Shown here: positions 8,562-16,189 of the stretch, one piece after another | How positions within the stretch are numbered: position 1 is the first letter of the stretch | Layout: each line of letters opens with the position of its first letter | NCBI RefSeq assembly: GCF_014655595.1 | Contig: NZ_BNBL01000006.1 | Span: forward strand, 398,426-462,425 | Origin: Streptomyces griseocarneus | GTDB taxonomy: Bacteria > Actinomycetota > Actinomycetes > Streptomycetales > Streptomycetaceae | DNA: 64,000 nt | Direction: 5' to 3' | Translations under genes and position numbers: made by a program | Notes under the pieces: model-generated | What the model saw: the letters and a program-made list of their open reading frames with translations, nothing else | Told to the model about the DNA's origin: nothing | The model's database searches: none

Positions 8562-9730
8562 CGACTGGCCCGCTGACGACCGGCCGGCTGACGACCGGCC
8601 GGCGAGCCGAGCATCCTGCGCAGCACCGGCGTCAGCCGGCGCTCCACCCAGCGGTGCAGCACCCACGCCAGCACCAGCATCGCCAGCAGCGTCAGCCCGA
8701 ACGCCGCGTACGACGGCAGCCCCAGGCCCCGGTGCAGCCCGCCGATCACCACCCAGCCCAGGTGCTCGTGCACCAGGTAGAAGGGGTACGTCAGCGCCCC
8801 CGCGAACGGCAGCCACCGCCACCGCGCCCAGCGCGTGCCGCCCAGGGCCACCGCCGCCACGGCCGCGTAGCCCAGGGCGAGGACGGCGATGATGACGTAG
8901 GGGGAGCGGTAGGAGAAGTAGTGCGGGTTCGGCGGGTGCCACAGGCCCGCCACCGCGTAGTGCTGGCCCAGCAGGAAGCTCACGGCCACGATGCCCCAGG
9001 CCACGGCGTCATGGCCGAAGCGGTGGAGCAGGTACAGGCCGATGCCGCCGATGAAGAACATGGAGTGCTCCGGCATGAACACCACGCGCAGGAACTCCAC
9101 ATGCGACGCCGTCGTGACGACCGTCATCAGCGTCCACACCGCGCAGAACAGCACCACCCGCCGTCGCGTCGCCCCCGGCAGCACCACGAACAGCGCGAAC
9201 AGCGCGTAGAAGCGCACCTCCGCCCACAGCGTCCAGCACACCCCCAGCACCCGGTCGGCTCCGGCCGGCTGCTGCAGCATGGTCAGGTTGACCAGCACGT
9301 CGCTCGCCGACACCGGCTTGTACGGCACCCACGGCAGCGCGAAGACGAGGGTGACGAGCACGATCGCCGCCCAGTAGGCGGGGTAGAGGCGGGCGGCGCG
9401 GGAGGCGAAGAACGAGCGCAGCGGGCGCCCCCAGCCGCTCATGCAGATGACGAAGCCGCTGATGACGAAGAAGATCTGCACGCCCAGGCAGCCGTAGGCG
9501 AAGGCCGCCGACAGGTGCGGGAACTCATGGCGCGGCGAGGCCCCCCACGCCCGGCTGACGTCGCCGTCCCGCCCGCCGTAGTGGTAGAGCGCCACCATCA
9601 GCGCGGCGACCAGCCGCAGCCCGTCCAGGGCGTACAGCCGCCCGCCGGAGCCCTTCCGCCCGGCCGCCGCCTCGGGGGCTTTTCGCTGTTCCGGGGGCCG
9701 TGCGGTGCTCGGGGCCTGGACCGTCGTCAT
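8558..9730 (-). CDS. Membrane acyltransferase, acyltransferase-3/OafA family
   Basis: A 390-residue integral membrane protein with about ten hydrophobic segments. Family signatures include LYALDGLRLVAALMVALYHYGG with the conserved His, FFVISGFVICMSGWGR, SRAARLYPAYW and the C-terminal ALTYPFYLVHEHLG. Such proteins O-acetylate cell-surface or exported glycans. It is the last gene of the minus-strand arm of the glycopolymer cluster, so it probably acylates the nonulosonate polymer or a related glycan. The final codons sit in a short duplicated stretch (CTGACGACCGGCCGG twice) overlapping the convergent tetR stop. Confidence 0.88.
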   Translation of the reverse strand: MTTVQAPSTARPPEQRKAPEAAAGRKGSGGRLYALDGLRLVAALMVALYHYGGRDGDVSRAWGASPRHEFPHLSAAFAYGCLGVQIFFVISGFVICMSGWGRPLRSFFASRAARLYPAYWAAIVLVTLVFALPWVPYKPVSASDVLVNLTMLQQPAGADRVLGVCWTLWAEVRFYALFALFVVLPGATRRRVVLFCAVWTLMTVVTTASHVEFLRVVFMPEHSMFFIGGIGLYLLHRFGHDAVAWGIVAVSFLLGQHYAVAGLWHPPNPHYFSYRSPYVIIAVLALGYAAVAAVALGGTRWARWRWLPFAGALTYPFYLVHEHLGWVVIGGLHRGLGLPSYAAFGLTLLAMLVLAWVLHRWVERRLTPVLRRMLGSPAGRQPAGRQRASR

Positions 9731-9746
9731 GCGGAAGTCGCCATTT

Positions 9747-9848
9747 CTATAAGGGCGTCGTAGCCGAGGGTGTCGTGACCATGGGTGTCGTAGCCAAGGG
9801 CATTGCAGCCATGGGCGTCGTAACCATGGGGGAAGCCGGCGTCGTCAT
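9747..9848 (-). CDS. Possible translationally coupled repeat peptide (33 aa)
   Basis: An ATG at 9848 overlaps the TGA of the polysialyltransferase-like gene (ATGA). It opens a 33-residue frame with repeats of the type MVTTP/MAAMP/LATTP, ending 16 bp before the acyltransferase start. The frame is made entirely by a 15-nt tandem repeat, so it may be a non-functional expansion. Alternatively, it carries ribosomes across to the acyltransferase start. I cannot tell whether a product is made. Confidence 0.3.
   Translation of the reverse strand: MTTPASPMVTTPMAAMPLATTPMVTTPSATTPL
9753..9830. repeat. Five tandem copies of a 15-nt repeat
   Basis: Units of the type GGGCGTCGTAGCCGA, GGGTGTCGTGACCAT, GGGTGTCGTAGCCAA, GGGCATTGCAGCCAT and GGGCGTCGTAACCAT follow one another without gaps. 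The unit length is a multiple of three, so copy-number change would keep the minus-strand frame open. Confidence 0.75.
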
Positions 9849-11224
9849 GCGGAGGCCGTCGCCTTCTTGCGCTTGAGCAGCCGCCTGCGCACCGCCAGCG
9901 CCCGGCGGGCCACCTTGCGGACGGTGGGATGGCGCGGCAGGAAGGCGAGTTGGGTGGGGACCGCGCCGGGCAGTGCCAGCGAGGTCAGGCGGCGGCGCTT
10001 GAAGTAGCGCCGGGTACGGGCGTCCAGGTGCGCGGCCAGATAGCGCTCGGCGGCGGGGCGCAGACCGGGGTGGATGCGGGGCTGCATCGCGTAGCCGACG
10101 GCGGCCAGCAGGGCCTCGAGCCGCTCGGGGCTGTCGGGCGCGCGGCCGCCGGGGCCGTCGTCGGGGCCGTCCTCGAGGCCGGGCAGCAGCGCGTCCACGA
10201 TGGTCACCGGCACGCGGTTGCTGTTCTCGTACGGGGCGAGCCGCTCCAGCAGCAGGTCCGTGCCCGCGCGGGCGACGGGCAGCCCGTAGAAGGTGTGCGC
10301 GGTGAGCAGCGCGGTGGAGAAGCAGGCGACGACCAGCGCGGGCCGCAGCCGCTGGTAGACCACCTCCGCCAGGACGGGCGCCTCCAGCACGGTCAGGGCC
10401 GCGCCGAGCCGGTCCGCCTCCTCCTCCAGCAGCCGTGACCAGCGGGCGGGGGCCGAGGGGTGCGGCTTGAAGAGCAGCGTCCGGTGGCCGCGGCCCACCG
10501 CCCCGCGCAGCATGCGCACGTGCAGGCGTTCCTCCTCCTCGGGGGTGAGGATGTCCAGCGCCGAGAGGTACTGGCCGAGCAGCAGGGCGGCGCCCTCGGG
10601 GGCGTCGGGCAGGCCGGTGGCGGTCGCGTCGGAGAGCTCGGCCAGGACCTTGGTGAAGACCTCGCCCGGCACGATCTCCGGTTCCACCCCGAACTCCGTG
10701 AGCAGCAGGGGCTTCAGGCCCGGTACCAGGTCCAGGTGGAGCAGGCGGCGCACCCGGGTGCCGATCAGCGGGTCGAGCCTGCTGCGCGTGGGGCCGTAGC
10801 TCATCAGGCCGTCGGCGTAGACGTCCAGGGGCGCGTCGGGGAACAGCTGGGCGAGGGCGAGGGCGGGGTTGACCTGGAGGGATTCCAGGACGATCTCGAC
10901 GTCGTCGGTGCCGAGCCCCCACAGCAGCCGCAGGTGCCGCTCCCACAGGGGCGCGTCGTCCGGGCGCGGGGACCAGCCGGAGGGGTGGAAGGGGCTGATG
11001 GTCTCGTTCCAGGACAGCACCCCGTCGAAGCGGGTGCGCAGCCGTTCGAAGCCGGGGGCCTCGTCGAAGGCGGGGGTGGTCTCGGGGACGGCGGCGGTGT
11101 TGGCGACGATCAGCAGCCGGCGGCCGGCGGCGGGGAAGAACCCGGCGTCGAGGGCGGCGGCCAGGGTGGCGGCGCCGTAGAGCGTCGAGGCCATGAAGAG
11201 CTGGGTGCGGGCGGGCGCGGGCAT
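9845..11224 (-). CDS. Polysialyltransferase-family glycosyltransferase
   Basis: A 459-residue cytosolic glycosyltransferase resembling bacterial alpha-2,8-polysialyltransferases. It has an N-terminal acceptor-side Rossmann half (LFMASTLYGAATLAAALDAG; RRLLIVANTAAVPE) and a C-terminal donor half with FKPHPSAP and VVACFSTALLTA. The KPHP and serine/threonine-rich STAL motifs are typical CMP-sialic-acid-binding elements. In the context of a CMP-nonulosonate synthetase and a NeuB-type synthase it probably polymerises the teichulosonic acid chain. Its ATG overlaps the stop of the upstream GT2 gene by one base (TGATG), so the two are translationally coupled. The basic C-terminus (RRRLLKRKK) may contact the membrane. 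Confidence 0.82.
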   Translation of the reverse strand: MPAPARTQLFMASTLYGAATLAAALDAGFFPAAGRRLLIVANTAAVPETTPAFDEAPGFERLRTRFDGVLSWNETISPFHPSGWSPRPDDAPLWERHLRLLWGLGTDDVEIVLESLQVNPALALAQLFPDAPLDVYADGLMSYGPTRSRLDPLIGTRVRRLLHLDLVPGLKPLLLTEFGVEPEIVPGEVFTKVLAELSDATATGLPDAPEGAALLLGQYLSALDILTPEEEERLHVRMLRGAVGRGHRTLLFKPHPSAPARWSRLLEEEADRLGAALTVLEAPVLAEVVYQRLRPALVVACFSTALLTAHTFYGLPVARAGTDLLLERLAPYENSNRVPVTIVDALLPGLEDGPDDGPGGRAPDSPERLEALLAAVGYAMQPRIHPGLRPAAERYLAAHLDARTRRYFKRRRLTSLALPGAVPTQLAFLPRHPTVRKVARRALAVRRRLLKRKKATASA

Positions 11225-12231
11225 CAGGCGGCCACCTCCGGCGCGGCGGGCGCCGTCCTGGGCGCCGGGGTCACGGCCGCCCGGCGGCGCAGCCGGCGCA
11301 GGCGGGCGGCGCGGTCCTCGTCCATGGAATCGAGGGCGTCCCAGAGGAGTTCCGGGGGCATGCGTTTCATGGCGGCCGCGCTCATCGAACGCAGTTTTGC
11401 GGCGACCGCCGGTTCGAATCGTTCGATGGAGCCGAGGTGGTGCGAAATAATCGCGCAGTACGTACGAACGGCCTTCGGGAGGAGTTTTTCCGCATCCGGG
11501 TCGCGGGCCGTTTCCGCCAATACGGTGTCGAACGCGCGAATGAAATCCAGCTGCCGTACGTCGCCGATCTGGGTGAGCGATGTGGCGACCCCGCGCCGGT
11601 AGAAGACGCCGAGCAGTCCGGAGACCGCGAACGACCGCGCCTCGCGGTGCAGCCGCCAGATCCACGGCCGGTCCTCGGCGGTGCGCAGGCCGGGCACGAA
11701 GTGCAGCAGGCCCGCGTCGAGGAGCCGCCGGTGGTAGATCCCGGCCCAGGCGTAGGGGTAGTCGACGGAGGTGGAGCGGCCGGCGGGCAGTATGGCGTCG
11801 CGCGGGCGGAGCGCGACCCCGCGGCGGCCGACGGGCACCCGGTGGACAGTCCGGTTCCGGCCCGTGCACTGCACGTGGTCGGTCCGCACGAAGTCGACGT
11901 CCAGTTCCTCGGCGGTGCGCAGCAGCCGCTCGTAGTGGCCGGGGGCCAGCCAGTCGTCGCCGTCGAGGAAGGTGACGTACTCCCCGCGCGCCGCGTCCAG
12001 CCCGGTGTTGCGGGCGGTGGCCAGCCCTCCGTTCGTGCCGTGGCGCAGGAGCACGGCTCCGGGCAGGTCCCGCGCGGCGCGCTCCAGCACCTCCGGCGTG
12101 CCGTCCGTCGAACAATCGTCGACGAGAATGAATTCGAAGTCCTCGCGCGCGTTCGCGCGCAGACTTCTCAGTGTGTCGGGGGCATATGTCTGCACGTTGA
12201 AGAACGGCACGACGACGGAGAGCTTGACCAC
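11224..12231 (-). CDS. Family 2 glycosyltransferase
   Basis: A 335-residue GT-A fold transferase. N-terminal motifs are KLSVVVPFFN, FILVDDCSTDGTPEV, GLATARNTGLDAARGEYVTFLDGDDW (with the DxD-type metal site) and EDRPWIWRLH. About 100 C-terminal residues are helical. The GTG start at 12231 is chosen because a TAGCGT -10-like hexamer ends exactly 7 nt before it, indicating a leaderless transcript; there is no ribosome-binding site. It is the first gene of the minus-strand arm of the cell-wall glycopolymer cluster. It may prime the polymer or add side residues. Confidence 0.85.
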   Translation of the reverse strand: MVKLSVVVPFFNVQTYAPDTLRSLRANAREDFEFILVDDCSTDGTPEVLERAARDLPGAVLLRHGTNGGLATARNTGLDAARGEYVTFLDGDDWLAPGHYERLLRTAEELDVDFVRTDHVQCTGRNRTVHRVPVGRRGVALRPRDAILPAGRSTSVDYPYAWAGIYHRRLLDAGLLHFVPGLRTAEDRPWIWRLHREARSFAVSGLLGVFYRRGVATSLTQIGDVRQLDFIRAFDTVLAETARDPDAEKLLPKAVRTYCAIISHHLGSIERFEPAVAAKLRSMSAAAMKRMPPELLWDALDSMDEDRAARLRRLRRRAAVTPAPRTAPAAPEVAA

Positions 12232-12418
12232 GCGCGTGACGCTATGTGCTGCCCCGGCATTCGTTCTGACGCAGAGCGCAAGCCCAGGTGAACGAAGCGC
12301 GGCGGATTTGTGAACCACCCCGTGCCGTCAACCGATTCGCCGACCGTCGGTGTGCTGTTTACCGGCTGTTGAAGTCCCGTTGGGCAACGAAACGGAATGG
12401 ATTTCTATCGTCGGCGAT
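12232..12418. promoter_or_regulatory. Divergent promoter region of the glycopolymer cluster
   Basis: Each outward gene has a TAnnnT hexamer exactly 7 nt before its GTG: TAGCGT (minus strand, 12244-12239) before 12231, and TATCGT (plus strand, 12406-12411) before 12419. Neither start has a Shine-Dalgarno. Both arms are therefore probably expressed as leaderless mRNAs from this 187-bp region. Confidence 0.55.
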
Positions 12419-13744
12419 GTGCACTCACCTACCGATTCCCCGCTCAGGATCGCGGTGCTCGCCGACTCCGACACCCGGTGGAAATGGGGGGCGCTCACCG
12501 CGCACCGGATCGCCCCCGGCGGCCGGCTCGACGGCTTCCTGCTGCGCGGCCGCGCGACCCCCACCGTCCGCCAGCTCGCCGAGGTCGGCGTCCGCGCGGA
12601 CGCGCTGCGCGAGGTCACCGGCGCGGAGTTCACCGCCGCGGCCGGCCGGGACCGGTACGACGTGCTCGTGCTCTCCTGCGTCGGGGGCGCCGTCCAGGCC
12701 CTGCTGCACGGCCTCGCCCACGCCTGGGGGCCCGCCCCCGCCCGCCCGGTCGTCGTCACCGGCTACGTCGGCGTCGTCTACGAGAAGCTCGCCGACGGCC
12801 TGCTGCTGCGGCACGGCGCGGACGTGGTCCTCGCCAACTCCCGCCACGACGCGGAGCGGTTCCGCGCCGTGTACGCCGGAGCGGGCGCCCCCGCGCACAG
12901 CGTCACCGAGTGCGCGCTGCCGTTCCTCGGCGGCGAGCCGTACGCCGGTCCCGCCCAAGACCGCCCGTACACCGTGGTGTTCGCCGCGCAGCCGTCCGTG
13001 CCCGACGGCCGCGCCGACCGGACGTACCTGCTCGAACGCGCCGCCCGCCACGCCCGCCTGCACCCCGGCCGGCAGGTGCTGATCAAGCTCCGCAGCAAGC
13101 CCGGCGAGCACACCACCCACATCGAGGAACACCCCTACCAGAAGCTCGCCGCCCGGCTCCCCGGCGGAATGCCCGCCAACTGCCGCCTGGTCTACGGGCA
13201 CATGGGCGAGGTCCTCGACACCGCCGACCTGCTGGTGACGGTCAGCTCCACGGCCGCCCTCGAGTCCCTCCACCGCGCGATCCCCACCGCCGTCCTCACC
13301 GACCTCGGCGTCCGCGAGGCGCTCGGCAACCACCACTTCCTCGGCTCCGGCTGCCTCGTCTCCTGGGACGAGCTCGACGCCGGCCGCCTGCCCGGGCCCG
13401 ACCCCGCCTGGACGGCCCGGCAGGGCGTCGCGCCCGACGGCTCGTACGCCCACGCCTTCGACGCCGCCCGCGAACGCGTCGCCGACCTCGCCGCCCGCCC
13501 CGCCCTGCCCCCGCTCGCCCCCTACTACACCGCCCGCACCGCCCCCGGCTACCTCCCCGCCGTCCTCGCCCGCTACGGCTTCGACCCCCAGGGGCACCCC
13601 CTGCCGGGCCGCGCCGCCCCCGGGCGCGAGGAGAGCGCGCTGCGCCGCGCCACGCGCGGGGCCCTGCGGGACGCGGCGCGCGGCGCCTACCGGCACGGGG
13701 TGCAGCGCGTGGCGCCCGTCATCCGCCGGCTGGGGGAGCTGTGA
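12419..13744 (+). CDS. Putative glycosyltransferase (DUF6716-like)
   Basis: A 441-residue protein. The start at GTG 12419 is supported by a TATCGT hexamer 7 nt upstream; an upstream in-frame GTG at 12350 has no support. The fold looks like GT-B: RIAVLADSDTRWKWGALTA at the N-terminus, a central VLVLSCVGGAV and VVVTGYVGVVYEK, then LIKLRSKPGEHTTH and LLVTVSSTAALESL. The last two correspond to the KPH and S/T-rich donor motifs of sialyl/CMP-sugar transferases. I recall this family being annotated DUF6716 in Streptomyces. It is first in the operon with the CMP-nonulosonate synthetase and NeuB, so it probably transfers the nonulosonate. The exact linkage is unknown. Confidence 0.72.
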   Translation: MHSPTDSPLRIAVLADSDTRWKWGALTAHRIAPGGRLDGFLLRGRATPTVRQLAEVGVRADALREVTGAEFTAAAGRDRYDVLVLSCVGGAVQALLHGLAHAWGPAPARPVVVTGYVGVVYEKLADGLLLRHGADVVLANSRHDAERFRAVYAGAGAPAHSVTECALPFLGGEPYAGPAQDRPYTVVFAAQPSVPDGRADRTYLLERAARHARLHPGRQVLIKLRSKPGEHTTHIEEHPYQKLAARLPGGMPANCRLVYGHMGEVLDTADLLVTVSSTAALESLHRAIPTAVLTDLGVREALGNHHFLGSGCLVSWDELDAGRLPGPDPAWTARQGVAPDGSYAHAFDAARERVADLAARPALPPLAPYYTARTAPGYLPAVLARYGFDPQGHPLPGRAAPGREESALRRATRGALRDAARGAYRHGVQRVAPVIRRLGEL

Positions 13745-13782
13745 CGCCCCCGCCGGCCACCCGACCCACCAAGGAGCACACG

Positions 13783-15123
13783 ATGTCCGCCCCACCGGCC
13801 GTCCTGGCCGTCATCCCCGCACGCGGCGGATCCAAGGGCGTGCCCTCCAAGAACCTCGCCGCCGTCGGGGGAGTGCCGCTCGTCGCCCGCGCGGTCCGCG
13901 AGTGCCGGGCCTCCCGCCTGGTCACCGACGTCGTCGTCTCCACGGACGACGCCGCCATCGCGGACGCCGCCCAGGCCGCGGGCGCGGCCGTCGTCCGCCG
14001 CCCGGCCGCCATCGCCGGGGACACCGCCACCAGCGAGGCGGCGGTGCTGCACGCCATGGACGCCTACGAGGCCCTGGCCGGCCGCCCGGTCGGGGTGGTC
14101 CTGCTGGTGCAGTGCACCAGCCCGTTCCTCACCCGCGAGGACGTCGACGGCGTGGCGGCGGCCGTCGTCGAGGAGGGCGCGGACAGCGCCCTGACCGTGG
14201 CCCCCTTCCACGGCTTCGTCTGGCGGGAGGAGGAACGGGAGGAAGAACGGGAGGAAGAACGGGAGGAGGACGAGGACGCGACGGCCCGGCCCGTCACCGT
14301 CCCCGCCCAGGCCGCCGCGCCCGGCGACGGCCGCCCCGCGCCCGCCGGGGCCCGCGGCGTCAACCACGACAAGGCCCACCGCCCCCGCCGCCAGGACCGC
14401 CCCCAGGACCTGCTGGAGACCGGCGCCGCCTACGCCATGCGCGCCGACGGCTTCCGGGCCGCCGGCCACCGCTTCTTCGGCCGGACCGAGCTCGTACGCA
14501 CCGAGGCCGCCCGCATCCTGGAGATCGACGACCCGCACGACCTCGACCGCGCCCGCGCGCTCGCCCCGCTCCTCGACGCCGGCGGCCCCACCGCCCTGCC
14601 CACCCGGGACGACGTCGACGCCGTCGTCCTCGACTTCGACGGCACCCAGACCGACGACCGCGTCCTCATCGACGCCGACGGACGCGAACTCGTCGCCGTC
14701 CACCGCGGCGACGGACTCGGCGTCGCCGCGCTGCGCCGGGCCGGGCTGGAGCTGCTGATCCTGTCCACCGAGACCAACCCCGTCGTCGCCGCCCGCGGCC
14801 GCAAGCTCGGCGTCCCCGTCATCCACGGCAGCGAGCGCAAGGACGCCGCCCTCAAGCAGTGGTGCGGCGAACGCGGCATCGACCCCCAGCGGGTGCTCTA
14901 CGCCGGCAACGACGTCAACGACCTGCCCTGCTTCGGCCTCGTCGGCTGGCCCGTGGCCGTCGCCGACGCGCACGGCCCCGTACGCGCCGCCGCGCGCGCC
15001 GTGACCGCCGCTCCCGGCGGCGCCGGCGCCGTCCGCGAGATCGCCTCCTGGCTGCTGGGCGCGGCCCTCGACGGCGGCCTCAGCGATGCCGGCACCGGCG
15101 CCGCCCCGCGCCTCACCCCGTAA
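13783..15123 (+). CDS. Bifunctional CMP-nonulosonate synthetase / HAD phosphatase
   Basis: A 446-residue fusion. Residues about 5-260 form the NeuA-type cytidylyltransferase (PARGGSKGVPSKNL with the CTP-binding loop, VVVSTDDAAIAD, LLVQCTSPFLT, and GRTELVRTEAARILEIDDPHDL). Residues about 280-420 form a KdsC-like HAD phosphatase (DFDGTQTD nucleophile motif, LSTETNPVVAARGRKL, GNDVNDLPCF). The pairing suggests that a nonulosonate 9-phosphate is dephosphorylated and then activated with CTP, as in Kdn-type routes. An unusual Glu/Arg repeat (EEREEEREEEREED, from a repeated 12-nt unit near 14228-14270) and a Pro/Ala linker interrupt the cytidylyltransferase domain. ATG 13783 follows AAGGAG. Confidence 0.88.
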   Translation: MSAPPAVLAVIPARGGSKGVPSKNLAAVGGVPLVARAVRECRASRLVTDVVVSTDDAAIADAAQAAGAAVVRRPAAIAGDTATSEAAVLHAMDAYEALAGRPVGVVLLVQCTSPFLTREDVDGVAAAVVEEGADSALTVAPFHGFVWREEEREEEREEEREEDEDATARPVTVPAQAAAPGDGRPAPAGARGVNHDKAHRPRRQDRPQDLLETGAAYAMRADGFRAAGHRFFGRTELVRTEAARILEIDDPHDLDRARALAPLLDAGGPTALPTRDDVDAVVLDFDGTQTDDRVLIDADGRELVAVHRGDGLGVAALRRAGLELLILSTETNPVVAARGRKLGVPVIHGSERKDAALKQWCGERGIDPQRVLYAGNDVNDLPCFGLVGWPVAVADAHGPVRAAARAVTAAPGGAGAVREIASWLLGAALDGGLSDAGTGAAPRLTP

Positions 15124-15234
15124 GACCCCGGCCCCACGACCGGCCTTGCCGGCCCCACGACCCGACCCTCGCCCCACGCCCCTTCCCCGCACCCCTTCCC
15201 CCGCACCCTCCCTCCCGTGAAGGAAAGCCACCTC

Positions 15235-16179
15235 ATGATCTCCGCCCCGCGCAGCGGCACCCGCACCCGCACCCGTGTCCTCGGCGACCGGCCCGTCGGC
15301 CCCGGCCACCCCGTCTACGTCACCGGTGAGATCGGCATCAACCACAACGGCGACCTCGAGAACGCCTTCGCCCTCATCGACGCCGCCGCCGACGCCGGCT
15401 GCGACGCCGTGAAGTTCCAGAAGCGCACCCCCGAGGTCTGCACCCCGCGCGACCAGTGGGACCTCGAGCGCGACACGCCGTGGGGCCGCATGACGTACAT
15501 CGACTACCGCCACCGCGTGGAGTTCGGCGAGGAGGAGTACCGCCGCATCGACGACCACTGCCGCGAGCGCGGCATCGCCTGGTTCGCCTCCCCCTGGGAC
15601 ACCGAGTCCGTCGCCTTCCTGGAGAAGTTCGACGTGCCCGCGCACAAGGTCGCCTCGGCCTCCCTCACCGACGACGAGCTGCTGCGCGCCCTGCGGGCCA
15701 CCGGCCGCACGGTGATCCTCTCCACCGGCATGTCCACCCCGCAGCAGATCCGGCACGCCGTCGAGGTGCTCGGCAGCGAGAACATCGTGCTCTGCCACGC
15801 CACCTCCACCTACCCGGCCAAGGCCGCCGAGCTCAACCTGCGGGTGATCAACACCCTGCAGGCCGAGTACCCCAACGTGCCCATCGGCTACTCCGGCCAC
15901 GAGACGGGCCTGCAGACCACCCTCGCCGCCGTCGCGCTCGGCGCCGCCTTCGTCGAGCGGCACATCACCCTCGACCGGGCCATGTGGGGCTCCGACCAGG
16001 CCGCCTCGGTCGAGCCCGGCGGGCTGCAGCGGCTCGTGCGCGACATCCGGGTGGTCGAGGAGTCGCTGGGAGACGGCGTCAAGCGGGTCTACGACAGCGA
16101 GCTGGGCCCGATGCGCAAGCTGCGCCGGGTGCCCGGCGTCGTCGCCGAGGCGGGCGACCGCGAACCCGTAGCGGTCTGA
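15235..16179 (+). CDS. NeuB-type nonulosonate synthase
   Basis: A 314-residue PEP-dependent synthase of the N-acetylneuraminate / spore-coat SpsE class. Motifs include GEIGINHNGD, AVKFQKRTPE, WFASPWDTESVAFL, HKVASASLTDDELL, STGMSTPQQI, HATSTYPA, IGYSGHETG and ERHITLDRAMWGSDQAAS. It condenses PEP with a six-carbon sugar (ManNAc, mannose or its 6-phosphate) to give the nine-carbon acid. Most NeuB proteins carry a C-terminal SAF (antifreeze-like) domain of about 60 residues; here the protein ends soon after the barrel, so that domain is missing. The ATG at 15235 follows GAAGGAAAG. It is downstream of the CMP-synthetase/phosphatase fusion and in its operon. Confidence 0.88.
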   Translation: MISAPRSGTRTRTRVLGDRPVGPGHPVYVTGEIGINHNGDLENAFALIDAAADAGCDAVKFQKRTPEVCTPRDQWDLERDTPWGRMTYIDYRHRVEFGEEEYRRIDDHCRERGIAWFASPWDTESVAFLEKFDVPAHKVASASLTDDELLRALRATGRTVILSTGMSTPQQIRHAVEVLGSENIVLCHATSTYPAKAAELNLRVINTLQAEYPNVPIGYSGHETGLQTTLAAVALGAAFVERHITLDRAMWGSDQAASVEPGGLQRLVRDIRVVEESLGDGVKRVYDSELGPMRKLRRVPGVVAEAGDREPVAV

Positions 16180-16189
16180 CGGGCGCCCG

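Noticed and set aside
7848..8942. Upstream extension of the monooxygenase frame
   Set aside because: It covers the regulator gene on the other strand and lacks family similarity; the ATG at 7847 has its own ribosome-binding site.
12397..13782. Upstream extension of the CMP-synthetase frame
   Set aside because: It is a Pro/Arg-rich reading of the DUF6716-like gene in another frame. Conserved NeuA sequence begins at the ATG 13783 with AAGGAG before it.
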